25,267 nt of DNA from Synechococcus sp. HW_metabat.21 (GCA_018623875.1 JAAZUZ010000007.1:1-25267); one strand, 5' to 3'; shown: positions 13,584-21,658, numbered from the stretch's first letter. The notes: generated from the letters alone by a model not told the origin. Made by a program: numbers and translations.

Positions 13584-14702
13584 TCAGATCACATCCATGA
13601 CCCGGTTGGTGCGGTCCACCATGCAGGTGAGTAGCGCCATCCGCAGGAAGACCGCACCCCGGGCCTGGCTGAAGTACCAGTTGTGGGGGGTGTCATCAAG
13701 GCAGGTGCTCAGCTCCGGGCCCCGAGCGAGCGGATGCAGAACAATCGCGTCAGACTTGTAAGGCAGATCCCGGGTCAGGCGGAAGGAATTGCCGTGCACC
13801 TCGTAGCTATCGCCGACCCAGGCGATGGCATTGATGTAGATGACATCGAGCCCCGGGATCTCGCCCTGCAGATCGCCCGTGCAGCGCACCTTCAGTCCCG
13901 CCTGCTCCAACTCCTCGAGTTGCCCGGGGTCGAAGAGGTCATCAGCGGCGTTCTTGGCCGGATCGTGGATCAAGACCAACTCCTCGACGATCTGCGGGAA
14001 TTTGGCCAGGATCCGAAGAAGTGAGCGAACCGTGCGCATCCGGCTCGGAATGCCAACAACCCCAATGCGTGCCCGTTGCTCAGCGGGGACCTCTGGGGCC
14101 GCCAAGGCCGGACGCCACTTCAGGATGGTGTACAGATCGGCCATCGCCTGGGTGGGATGTTCGTCAATCCCGTTGCCCGCGTTGATGATCGGAATCCGCA
14201 GGGTGTCGGTCATCGAATAGATGGCCTGGGAATCGCTGTCCCGCAGAACGATGCAATCGCCGTAGTTGTTAAACATGTGGGCGACATCCTCTAGGGACTC
14301 CCCCTTCGCGATCCCCGTCGTGGCGCGGTCGGTGATGTTGATCGAGTCGCCCCCGAGCCGGTGCCAGGCGCTGTCAAAAGACAGACGGGTGCGGGTGCTG
14401 GGCTCGTAGAAGGCGTTGATCAGGATCTTTCCCTTCAGCGGCGTGTTGTGGGCCGTATAGCGATCGGGGTTGCTCTCGAATTTGGCCGCCAAGCGAAAGA
14501 GCTGCAGCAGGGTTTCGGGCCGGAAGGGCTGGATCGAGATCACGTGCTGACCCACCAGGTCTTGCAGCGCTTCACCGTCCTCCTGGATCGCCGCTAACAA
14601 CTCCTGAGGCGAGGCCGCACCGAACACGTCCGGGCGCAGCGGCTCAAACCGCAGGGATGCGTCAACGCCGGCGCTCGTCGTGGGAGAGGGGAGTGTCGTC
14701 AT
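13584..14702 (-). CDS. divergent aspartate/ornithine-type carbamoyltransferase
   Basis: The 372-residue protein (from ATG 14702) belongs to the ATCase/OTCase superfamily. Carbamoyl-phosphate residues are kept: STRTR (102-106), KGE (133-135, Lys84 of E. coli PyrB), Arg154 in VLRD (Arg105) and HPTQ (182-185). In the acceptor site Arg223 (Arg167) remains, but MTRVQ is replaced by INAIA (290-294), losing Arg229 and Gln231, and HPLPR is HPLAR (323-327). It should use carbamoyl phosphate on an acceptor other than aspartate. It also has about 50 extra N-terminal residues. It is not expected to be the housekeeping PyrB, which in picocyanobacteria has a different C-terminal motif as I recall. GTG 14759 is an alternative start. 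An NtcA box lies upstream. Confidence 0.85.
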   Translation of the reverse strand: MTTLPSPTTSAGVDASLRFEPLRPDVFGAASPQELLAAIQEDGEALQDLVGQHVISIQPFRPETLLQLFRLAAKFESNPDRYTAHNTPLKGKILINAFYEPSTRTRLSFDSAWHRLGGDSINITDRATTGIAKGESLEDVAHMFNNYGDCIVLRDSDSQAIYSMTDTLRIPIINAGNGIDEHPTQAMADLYTILKWRPALAAPEVPAEQRARIGVVGIPSRMRTVRSLLRILAKFPQIVEELVLIHDPAKNAADDLFDPGQLEELEQAGLKVRCTGDLQGEIPGLDVIYINAIAWVGDSYEVHGNSFRLTRDLPYKSDAIVLHPLARGPELSTCLDDTPHNWYFSQARGAVFLRMALLTCMVDRTNRVMDVI

Positions 14703-14834
14703 AACGATTTCGGGACCCAGGCCCACTGCCGCAGGGCAGCACAGCGGAGTTGGTCGCACTGAGTCTCAATCCAAAATCCACCCTGCCACATCACTTTCTC
14801 GAAGTTCAAGACGCTTAAAACGAGGCCCTTTTGC

Positions 14835-14848
14835 GTAGCAATTGCTAC
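14835..14848. promoter_or_regulatory. perfect NtcA-binding site
   Basis: GTA-GCAATTGC-TAC is an exact match to GTA-N8-TAC and a full 14-bp palindrome. It sits 133 bp upstream of the carbamoyltransferase ATG and 43 bp past the stop of the small membrane protein gene. On the minus strand an A/T-rich TTTTAAG follows about 14 bases later (14820-14814), a shorter spacing than the usual 22 or so for NtcA activation, so the mode of control (activation or repression) is open. NtcA is the global nitrogen regulator of cyanobacteria. Confidence 0.7.
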
Positions 14849-14891
14849 CCAAATAGAGGTTGTGTTGCAGCCGGAGGGTGCGAGGAAAGCG

Positions 14892-15116
14892 CTACCAAAC
14901 ATCACCGCGCCTCCACTCTTTCCACCAAATCAGCAACAGGATCAGCACCGACAGGGCCAGGCCCGCCACGCTTCCGTAGATCAAGACCTGCAGCAACGGC
15001 AGATCGGCCAACCAACGCGGTGGCGCGCTCGCTTCGCCTGCCTTAGCCACGGGCAACAGAACGGCAAGCGCGGCAAGGGTCAGGGCCCAGCGGGTTGTCA
15101 TCCGAAACCGTGCCAT
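14892..15116 (-). CDS. 74-residue membrane protein accompanying the symporter
   Basis: The protein has a signal-like hydrophobic start (WALTLAALAVLLPVAKAGEA) and a second span (LLQVLIYGSVAGLALSVLIL), ending in the basic, Trp-rich tail WWKEWRRGDVW. It starts only 3 bp after the symporter stop, so it is co-translated with it. Small membrane subunits accompany some secondary transporters; here a partner role is inferred from position only. The tail resembles that of the 41-residue protein on the other side of the symporter (HWRGRDPWGEG). No family is recognised. Confidence 0.7.
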   Translation of the reverse strand: MARFRMTTRWALTLAALAVLLPVAKAGEASAPPRWLADLPLLQVLIYGSVAGLALSVLILLLIWWKEWRRGDVW

Positions 15117-15119
15117 GGG

Positions 15120-16559
15120 CTATCCCTCCTTCAAGGTGAGCCAGTCGAAGCGCTCGGGCTGCAGCTGGGTGCCCACGGCCATCACCACCGCCGAAACCGC
15201 CGCGGAGAGCAACGCCGCGCAGTAGGGCGCGATGAGGACATAGGCAGCCAAGCCCACGGCACTGCCGGAAACCATCGCGGCGATGGCGGCCCCGCGGTTC
15301 GCACTGGGCCAATACAGGCCGTAGGCCACCGGCCAGATCGTGGAGGCCACCAGGGCACCCGTGAAGAAGAGCACGGACGCCAAGGAATCCAGCCTTGGCC
15401 AAGACAGCAGCAGGGTCAACAGCCCCAACCCCAGCACCACCAGGCGCGTGGCCTGGCGCAATTGGGCATCACTCATGTTGGGATTCAGCAGCTTGAAGAC
15501 CACGTCTTCAGCCACCAAATCCGCCGTCGATGCCAAGAGCGAATCCAAGGTTGAGGTCAACGAGGCAAAGACGACCACAAAGACCAAGGCCGCACCCCCC
15601 GCCCCGAGCAACTGGGAGGCCACCACCGGAAACAGCATGTTCACCTGGGGCAGGTCCACCGACTGAGCCAACGCCACCAAGCCGATGGAGCCGGTCACCA
15701 GGGGCACCGTCATCCAGGCCAAGCCGCCGAGCACGAACGAGCTGAAAACGACGGAGGCGCGACTGGAGAAAACCCGCGACCACCAGATGTTGTTGTGGAA
15801 GACCTCGCCCATGGAGAAGAGGGCGGAGTTCCACGCAATCAATAAACCCGCCGGCAAGAGCAAATTCAGCCGCTCCGGATGCTCCTCCACCAACGCGCGA
15901 TGGAGCTCAGGAACCGGGAACTGCCGCAGCGCCAACACGGCAACCAAGACCAGCAGTCCCATGATCAAGAGGGACTGAATGAAGTCGGTTCCGACCACGG
16001 CGCGCATCCCGCCGTAGAGGGTGTAGATCGTCGAGACACCGATGACGACGACCATCCCCAGGCGGTAATCGAAACCCGAGAGCGCCTCCAGCAGGATCCC
16101 GGCTCCCATGGCCTGGGTCATCAAGAAGCCCAGGGTGTAGGTCGCGGTGATCACCATGAAGACCCACCAGGCCGCGCGGCCATAGCGGAGGCGAATGAAG
16201 TCACCGCTGGTGCGCCCCTTGGGCATCAGGGTTTTGATCCGTAGGGCCAATGGCGCGAACAGAACCAAACCCAGACCGGCCAGGGCGTAACTGAACATCC
16301 CCCAGAGGCCGTTCCGATAACCAAACTCCGGAGCCAACAGGGTGGTGTTGCCGGTCACCCAGGACGCCATCAAGGTGGCGGTGCTCAGGGCCAAACCGAT
16401 GTTGCGGCCGGCCAGCATGTAGTCATCGGCATCACCGGAGCCGCGCCGGCCCCAGGACACCCCAAGGGCGATCCAGAGCACCGAAAAGATGACCACCAGG
16501 GCCCAGGCGATGCCGGGGGCCAAGAAGGGCTGAACGGCAAGCGTGGGGCTAATCACCAT
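15120..16559 (-). CDS. sodium:solute symporter, Dur3-like (SSS family)
   Basis: This 479-residue polytopic transporter has about 13 predicted spans. The N-terminal region DDYMLAGRNIGLALSTATLM and the TGNTTLLAPEFGYRNGLWG element resemble the urea/Dur3 branch of the SSS family, as do PKGRTSGDFIRLRYG and GGMRAVVGTDFIQS, which carry the sodium-symport core. The substrate cannot be fixed by eye: urea, a ureido compound, betaine or an amino acid are all possible. ATG 16559 is 3 bp after the 41-residue gene and preceded by GGGGGGAGGG. It lies between the betaine synthesis genes and the carbamoyl cluster, so its cargo may belong to either pathway. Confidence 0.83.
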   Translation of the reverse strand: MVISPTLAVQPFLAPGIAWALVVIFSVLWIALGVSWGRRGSGDADDYMLAGRNIGLALSTATLMASWVTGNTTLLAPEFGYRNGLWGMFSYALAGLGLVLFAPLALRIKTLMPKGRTSGDFIRLRYGRAAWWVFMVITATYTLGFLMTQAMGAGILLEALSGFDYRLGMVVVIGVSTIYTLYGGMRAVVGTDFIQSLLIMGLLVLVAVLALRQFPVPELHRALVEEHPERLNLLLPAGLLIAWNSALFSMGEVFHNNIWWSRVFSSRASVVFSSFVLGGLAWMTVPLVTGSIGLVALAQSVDLPQVNMLFPVVASQLLGAGGAALVFVVVFASLTSTLDSLLASTADLVAEDVVFKLLNPNMSDAQLRQATRLVVLGLGLLTLLLSWPRLDSLASVLFFTGALVASTIWPVAYGLYWPSANRGAAIAAMVSGSAVGLAAYVLIAPYCAALLSAAVSAVVMAVGTQLQPERFDWLTLKEG

Positions 16560-16562
16560 CCC

Positions 16563-16688
16563 CTAGCCCTCCCCCCAGGGATCACGGCCGCGCCAATGCA
16601 GATGGCCCTGAATCACCATCACGGTGGTGGCCAAGGTGACCACACCGCCCACCGCAAAAATCACGACCGCACCGGCGAAGGACTCCAT
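16563..16688 (-). CDS. 41-residue single-span membrane peptide
   Basis: The minus-strand ATG at 16688 overlaps the TGA of sdmt (TGATG), and the stop at 16563 is 3 bp before the symporter ATG. The product has one hydrophobic span (AGAVVIFAVGGVVTLATTV) and a basic/aromatic tail (HLHWRGRDPWGEG). Tight overlap on both sides strongly suggests a real gene coupled to the symporter. The tail resembles that of the 74-residue protein downstream. Role unknown; a small transporter subunit is my guess. Confidence 0.65.
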   Translation of the reverse strand: MESFAGAVVIFAVGGVVTLATTVMVIQGHLHWRGRDPWGEG

Positions 16689-17539
16689 CAGACCTCCTGC
16701 AGAGGCTTGCGGAAGCGCATCAGTCCCCAACTCAGGCGTCCCTGACGTCCCCCATCAATCCAATGGCCCAAACCAGCGGCCATCCGCTGGAGGTACTCCG
16801 GGCTGATCTTGGTCTTCAACTCCTGCTCACGGCGCAGGAGCTCCTCGCGGACACGGCTGTAATGACGAATCAACATCGACGTTTGGTCCTGCCAGACCTC
16901 CCGAACCAAGCCGGCCTGACTGGCCCAGACCCGATAGCGATCCGGTGAGCCCATGTCGGGCAGATGAATGCGCTCGAGGATCGCGCTCAGGGAACCGGTC
17001 TCCACCCCGTCGGCGGCCATTGGATCCGTGAGGACCATCACCCCGCCAGGCTTCAACAACCGCGCCGCCTCTTGAAGGACCTGCTGACGGTTGCCGGAGT
17101 GCAGGATCGCGTCCTGACTCCAGACCACATCCGCACAGCCCGAGGGCAAGGGCACATCCTCGAAGGATGCGTCGTGCACCTGGATTTGGTCCTGCAATCC
17201 GGCGCTCAAGTTCAGCTGACGGTGACGGGCGTTTTCAACGGCCGAGATGTTGATCGCCTCAACATGGGCCCCGAACTCCCTGGCGAGGCGCCGGGCAGCA
17301 CCGCCATATCCCGAACCCAAATCCACAACGGTGGCCCCGCGCGGGAGAGTGCCGATCAAGGTGATCAAGGCATTCACCGTGCGCTGGCTGGCCGGAGCGA
17401 TGGCTTCGGTCTCGGAGTTGTAGAGGCCGATGTGAATGTCTTCACCGCCCCAGACCTCTTCATAGAAGCGATCGGCATCGGCGCTGTCGTAGTAGTCCGA
17501 AGCCGTGCGCTCTGCTGTGGAGAAATGCGTCTGAGTCAT
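16688..17539 (-). CDS. bsmB: sarcosine/dimethylglycine N-methyltransferase
   Basis: The 283-residue class I SAM methyltransferase performs the last steps of glycine betaine synthesis (sarcosine to dimethylglycine to betaine). Seen: the SAM-binding motif VVDLGSGYGGAARRL (about 70-84), the N-terminal YYDSADADRFYEEVWGGEDIHIGLY element characteristic of SDMT enzymes, and DVVWSQDAILHSGNR. It starts 2 bp after the stop of the glycine methyltransferase gene. The pair is also named gsmt/sdmt. It is expected to be osmotically regulated; no specific site is visible. Confidence 0.9.
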   Translation of the reverse strand: MTQTHFSTAERTASDYYDSADADRFYEEVWGGEDIHIGLYNSETEAIAPASQRTVNALITLIGTLPRGATVVDLGSGYGGAARRLAREFGAHVEAINISAVENARHRQLNLSAGLQDQIQVHDASFEDVPLPSGCADVVWSQDAILHSGNRQQVLQEAARLLKPGGVMVLTDPMAADGVETGSLSAILERIHLPDMGSPDRYRVWASQAGLVREVWQDQTSMLIRHYSRVREELLRREQELKTKISPEYLQRMAAGLGHWIDGGRQGRLSWGLMRFRKPLQEV

Positions 17540-17541
17540 GG

Positions 17542-18414
17542 CTAGATCACCGTCGTATCACCATCGAGCTCGTAGGCCTTATGGGCGACATGGGCATAGA
17601 AATCGGGATCGTCCTTGCTGCGCTGATAGTCCCCGTAGCTGGTGATCTTCTGGAAGCCCACCTCCCGCATCAGTCGGCGCACATAGCCATAGCGAAGCGG
17701 GAACATATTCAGGTGGAAGGTACTTCCATCACTGAAGGCATAGCGAAAGCGTGCCAGGCCCTCATCGACACAATCAGGACTTACCGATACATCTTCCCCG
17801 CAATACACCGTTCCCTTCCCTTGCTTCACCGCGGCACCACCTTCTAGGAGGCGGTCGTAGTTGCGGTGATCAAGAATCAAGAGCCCGTTATGTTTCAAGA
17901 CGGCGTAGTACTCAGCCAGGGATTTACGCCGATCCTTCTCGCGAAAGAGATGGGTGAACGAGTTACCCAGGCAAATCACCGCATCAAAGGTCCCGTGGAT
18001 ATCACGGTTCAAAAAGCGCCAATCGGCCTGGGCTGTCCTTAAAAGCTGATTCCGGTCACGGGCATTGCGAAAGGCCCGCGCCAACATGTTTGGACTGCCG
18101 TCAGCACTGACCACATCGAACCCCTCCTGGAGGAGTCGAATCGAGTGAAACCCTGTGCCCGTAGCGACATCGAGCACGGATTTCGCACCATGCTCCCGCA
18201 GGATGCGGATATAAAAATCACCTTCAGCTTGGGCTCTGGCCTCCCAATCGATCAGCCGGTCCCAACGATCTGCAAACTGCTCGATGTACTCCTGTTGATA
18301 GTGGTCGGTCTCCCGAACGGATTCAGGGACCGCACCGAAACGCTGTTCATCCTTCGCCCCTGCGGACTTGGGCCGATGGGCCGCCGGGGTCTTGGTGCGA
18401 TGGGATGTCGTCAT
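17542..18414 (-). CDS. bsmA: glycine/sarcosine N-methyltransferase
   Basis: The 290-residue SAM methyltransferase carries out the first methylations of glycine toward betaine. Seen: VLDVATGTGFHSIRLLQEGF (SAM motif, about 80-99), ADGSPNMLARA, DAVICLGNSFTHLF and LDHRNYDRLL, all typical of bacterial GSMT. A basic, Ala/Pro-rich tail of about 25 residues precedes the domain. It heads an apparent operon gsmt-sdmt-41aa-symporter-74aa. No clear Shine-Dalgarno is seen before ATG 18414. Confidence 0.9.
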   Translation of the reverse strand: MTTSHRTKTPAAHRPKSAGAKDEQRFGAVPESVRETDHYQQEYIEQFADRWDRLIDWEARAQAEGDFYIRILREHGAKSVLDVATGTGFHSIRLLQEGFDVVSADGSPNMLARAFRNARDRNQLLRTAQADWRFLNRDIHGTFDAVICLGNSFTHLFREKDRRKSLAEYYAVLKHNGLLILDHRNYDRLLEGGAAVKQGKGTVYCGEDVSVSPDCVDEGLARFRYAFSDGSTFHLNMFPLRYGYVRRLMREVGFQKITSYGDYQRSKDDPDFYAHVAHKAYELDGDTTVI

Positions 18415-18721
18415 TCAAACCGGGGGAGCCACTGACAGACGCAGACCGTTCAGAGCTCAGCAAGAGGGCTGGGGGATCACCTCAAAAGAGGCCTCCGGAC
18501 ACACTTCACGAAGCCATGAAGTACGCCATGGCCGCAACCTATCGATGGGTACCAGAGCTGTCAGCGCAAAGCGGGGACTCGTTCAAAACAGATGTGTCCT
18601 GTTGTCGCCGACATCAAAGTGAGCAAAGGCCATCCGAGCAAATGTTTGAACTTGCTAAAGACCTGAGTTCCTGCGTCCTTAATCCTGCATGGCTAGCGTT
18701 TAACAAGCGCGTCGGAGAACC
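18415..18721. other. 307-bp divergent intergenic region between betaine synthesis and uptake operons
   Basis: This must hold the promoters for both the leftward gsmt operon and the rightward proVWX operon. A GGAG lies 4 bases before the proV GTG. Possible -10-like words (CTTAAT near 18678, TTTAAC near 18699) lack good -35 partners, and no NtcA-type box is present. An open frame from 18405 exists but has no protein-like features and runs into proV in another frame. Confidence 0.5.
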
Positions 18722-19792
18722 GTGTCTTCAGCGATCACGCTCGACGCCCTCTCCAAACACTTCCCAGGCCAGTCCACTGCCGCCGTCCAGCAGGTCTCCC
18801 TGGCGATCGAACCGGGCGAAATCTTTGTGGTCATGGGCCTCTCGGGCTCAGGCAAATCGACCCTGCTGCGGATGATCAATGGGCTGATCCAACCCAGCTC
18901 GGGATCCGTCGCCGTCCGCGGTCAGAACCTCTCTGACCTCTCCAAGGGCGACCTCAACCGCCTGCGCCGGCGAGCCATGGCCATGGTGTTCCAATCCTTC
19001 GCGCTCTTCCCCCAGCGGAGTGTTCTCGACAATGCGGCCTTTGGGCTCGAAGTCGCAGGGCTGCCCAAGGCCAAGCGGTTGGCGCCGGCCAAACGGGCAC
19101 TGGAGCGCGTGGGGCTCGGAGCACAGCTGCACCTGAAACCAGCGCAACTCTCCGGGGGGATGCAACAACGGGTGGGCTTGGCCCGGGCCCTGGCGCTCGA
19201 TCCCCCCATCCTGTTGATGGATGAGGCCTTCTCCGCCCTCGACCCCCTGATCCGCAGGGACATGCAAGACCTGCTGCTGGATCTGCAGGCCGAACAGCGA
19301 CGCACGGTGGTTTTCATCTCCCATGACCTCGATGAGGCCATTCGCATTGGCGATCGGATCGCGCTGATGCAATCAGGGCAAGTCCTCCAATGCGGGACTC
19401 CCCTGGAGCTCCTCACGGCTCCAGCCAGCCCTGAGGTTCAAGCCTTCTTCAAGGGCGTCGACCGGGGTTCCGTCCTGAACCTCGAGCAGATCCTCGAGCC
19501 CTGCCCTCAGACCCTGGTGCTGCCCGATGGGGCCGATCCCGCAGAGCGTGCCCATCAGCAGCTGTGTTTTGCGCTGAACCCATCGGGGCAATTCCTTGGG
19601 ATCTTGAGCCCCCAGGACGGGTGGATCCACGCCGACGCCGCAGGCACGCTTGATTCGAAATCTCTGGTCAACGACGCCATCTCCGCCGTCGCTCAGAACC
19701 GATGGCCGACCCCGGTTCTTGATCACCAGAGGCGACTACTGGGTGTTGTCACGCCCCGGCGACTGCTCGAGACCCTGCGGGAGGGTGTCTGA
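18722..19792 (+). CDS. proV: glycine betaine/proline ABC transporter ATP-binding protein
   Basis: This 356-residue ABC ATPase of the ProV/OpuAA type powers betaine uptake. Seen: Walker A GLSGSGKS (39-46), Q-loop VFQSFALFPQ, signature LSGGMQQ (143-149), Walker B LLMDE (164-168) and the switch His201 in ISHDLDEA. After about residue 240 come two CBS-like segments (ILEPCPQTLVLPDGADP... and NRWPTPVLDHQRRLLGVV), which in OpuA sense ionic strength; they are shorter than in E. coli ProV. The start is GTG 18722 with GGAG upstream. Its TGA overlaps the proW ATG. Confidence 0.92.
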   Translation: MSSAITLDALSKHFPGQSTAAVQQVSLAIEPGEIFVVMGLSGSGKSTLLRMINGLIQPSSGSVAVRGQNLSDLSKGDLNRLRRRAMAMVFQSFALFPQRSVLDNAAFGLEVAGLPKAKRLAPAKRALERVGLGAQLHLKPAQLSGGMQQRVGLARALALDPPILLMDEAFSALDPLIRRDMQDLLLDLQAEQRRTVVFISHDLDEAIRIGDRIALMQSGQVLQCGTPLELLTAPASPEVQAFFKGVDRGSVLNLEQILEPCPQTLVLPDGADPAERAHQQLCFALNPSGQFLGILSPQDGWIHADAAGTLDSKSLVNDAISAVAQNRWPTPVLDHQRRLLGVVTPRRLLETLREGV

Positions 19793-20664
19793 TGAGCGGC
19801 TCCTTCTCACCTCTCATCGCAAGCCTTGAACAAGCCGGCCCCGTCGGCCAAAGCGCGGACGCGGCCGTGGAGTGGTTGCTCAACCATGGCCAGGGACTGT
19901 TTGGCGTTGTTCAACAGGGCATTCAGGCCTTGGCGAGCGCACTGGGCTGGGGCCTGGCCCTGCCGGCACCCTGGCTGTTTGCCGTGGGGGTTGCCCTTGC
20001 GGGATGGCACCTGGTCGGTGGTGGCTTTGCCCTCTTCAGCCTGCTGGGTTTGAACCTGGTCTTGGCCCTTGGGCTGTGGGACCTCATGGTGGACACCCTG
20101 GCCCTGGTGCTGGCCTCCTCCTTCTTGGCTCTGCTGCTGGGATTTCCCCTCGGTGTTCTGGGAACGCGTCAGCTCTGGATTTGGCGACTCCTACGCCCTG
20201 CGCTGGACCTCATGCAGACCATGCCGGCTTTTGTCTATCTGATCCCGGCGGTGATGCTCTTCAGCACGGGAGCGGTTCCCGCGATCATCGCCACCTTGAT
20301 TTTCGCCATGCCTCCGGTCGTCCGGCTAACCCACCTGGGGATTCGCCAGGTGCCGGCGGATTTGGTGGAGGCGGGCCGCTCCTTTGGCTGCACGGATCTT
20401 CAACTGCTCTGGATGGTGCAACTCCCGAACGCCTTGCCGACCGTGATGAGCGGTGTCAACCAGACGATCATGTTGGCCCTCTCGATGGTGGTGATCACCT
20501 CGATGATTGGCGGTGGCGGCTTGGGTGATGTGGTGCTGCGGGGTATCCAGCAGCTCGATGTGGGGCTCGGCTTTGAAGGCGGCATCGCCGTTGTGATCTT
20601 GGCGGTGATCCTGGACCGCCTGAGCCAGGGGCTGTCCCCCGGCCATGGGAGGAGAGGCCAATGA
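19792..20664 (+). CDS. proW: glycine betaine/proline ABC transporter permease
   Basis: The 290-residue inner-membrane permease has several hydrophobic spans and the coupling-loop signature VEAGRSFGCTDLQLLWMVQLPNALP, which docks to ProV. The N-terminal 30 residues are polar and precede the first span. ATG 19792 overlaps the proV stop (TGATG), and its TGA overlaps the proX ATG (ATGA), so the three transporter genes are translationally coupled. Confidence 0.92.
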   Translation: MSGSFSPLIASLEQAGPVGQSADAAVEWLLNHGQGLFGVVQQGIQALASALGWGLALPAPWLFAVGVALAGWHLVGGGFALFSLLGLNLVLALGLWDLMVDTLALVLASSFLALLLGFPLGVLGTRQLWIWRLLRPALDLMQTMPAFVYLIPAVMLFSTGAVPAIIATLIFAMPPVVRLTHLGIRQVPADLVEAGRSFGCTDLQLLWMVQLPNALPTVMSGVNQTIMLALSMVVITSMIGGGGLGDVVLRGIQQLDVGLGFEGGIAVVILAVILDRLSQGLSPGHGRRGQ

Positions 20665-21647
20665 GTGACGCACCACGGTTGACGCGGCGTGCGGCGCTCA
20701 CCGCAGGCCTGGGGGTCGCCGGACTGTCCCTGGCCAGCATGGTCCAGTTGAGCCAGCGCCCAGGACCCGACGAACCCAGCCCAACAGGATCGGGGCCACC
20801 AGCGCAGCCATCGAGAGGGGGAACCTCACGTCGCCCCTTGCGCCTGGGCTGGTCGCCGTGGGCGGATGCCGAAGTCATCAGCCTGATGGCCAAGCAGCTG
20901 ATTGAGACCCACCTCAATTGGCCCGTGGAGCGGGTGCTGGCCGACATCGGCATCCAATACGCCTCCGTGGCCCGAGGCGATCTGGATTTGATGTTGATGG
21001 CCTGGTTGCCCTTGACCCATCAGGACTACTGGAAGCGGGTCCGGGATCGGGTCCTGGACCTCGGTCCGATGTACTCCGGTCGCTTGGGCTGGGTCGTCCC
21101 GGACTATGTCGACCCCCAAGTCCTCAGCAGCATCGCCGACTTGCGCCAACCCTCGGTCGCCGCGCGCTTCAACAACCAGGTTCAGGGAATCGATCCGGGC
21201 TCAGGACTCAATCAACTCTCCCAAGTCGCGCTCAAGGACTACGGCCTGGGGGACATGCGCCTGGTGGCCTCCAGCAGTGGCGCGATGACTGCCGTGCTGG
21301 ACCAGGCCATCCGTGAGCAGCGTTGGCTGATCGTCACCAGCTGGATGCCCCACTGGATGTTCGCCCGCTACAAGCTGCGCTTTCTGGAGGATCCCAAGCG
21401 AGCTTTTGGGGGGACGGAATGGATCCACGCCGTCGGCCGCCGAGACCTCAGTGCCATCGCCCCTTCGGTGACGGACTTCCTGACACGTTTCCGGATCCCT
21501 GATGCCGAGCTGGCCGCGGTCCTCCTGCAGGCCCATCAAGGAACAGCCCAAACCGCAGTCGATACCTACCTCCAGAGCCATCCCGAGCGGGTGCGTTATT
21601 GGGTGACAGGCGAGATCGATTCCCGGGGAGGAGCCACGGACCGGTAG
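20661..21647 (+). CDS. proX: glycine betaine-binding protein
   Basis: The 328-residue substrate-binding component has an N terminus with a twin arginine (LTRRAALTAGLGVAGLSLAS), suggesting Tat-type or signal-anchor export, then a Pro/Ser/Gly-rich linker and an OpuAC/ProX fold. Aromatic residues that could cage the quaternary amine are seen in SPWADAE, MLMAWLPLTHQDYW and SWMPHWMFARYKL. It may stay membrane-tethered by the N-terminal helix. A GGAGAGG sequence precedes ATG 20661 inside the end of proW. Confidence 0.9.
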   Translation: MSDAPRLTRRAALTAGLGVAGLSLASMVQLSQRPGPDEPSPTGSGPPAQPSRGGTSRRPLRLGWSPWADAEVISLMAKQLIETHLNWPVERVLADIGIQYASVARGDLDLMLMAWLPLTHQDYWKRVRDRVLDLGPMYSGRLGWVVPDYVDPQVLSSIADLRQPSVAARFNNQVQGIDPGSGLNQLSQVALKDYGLGDMRLVASSSGAMTAVLDQAIREQRWLIVTSWMPHWMFARYKLRFLEDPKRAFGGTEWIHAVGRRDLSAIAPSVTDFLTRFRIPDAELAAVLLQAHQGTAQTAVDTYLQSHPERVRYWVTGEIDSRGGATDR

Positions 21648-21658
21648 AAGGGAGCGCA

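Noticed and set aside
13584..14702. Plain housekeeping pyrB
   Set aside because: Loss of the Arg229/Gln231 and Pro268 equivalents, the N-terminal extension and the neighbourhood argue against it, although this needs a genome-wide check for another pyrB.
18405..18875. Plus-strand open frame between gsmt and proV
   Set aside because: It has no ribosome binding site or family resemblance and runs out of frame into proV; the stretch is better explained as a divergent promoter region.
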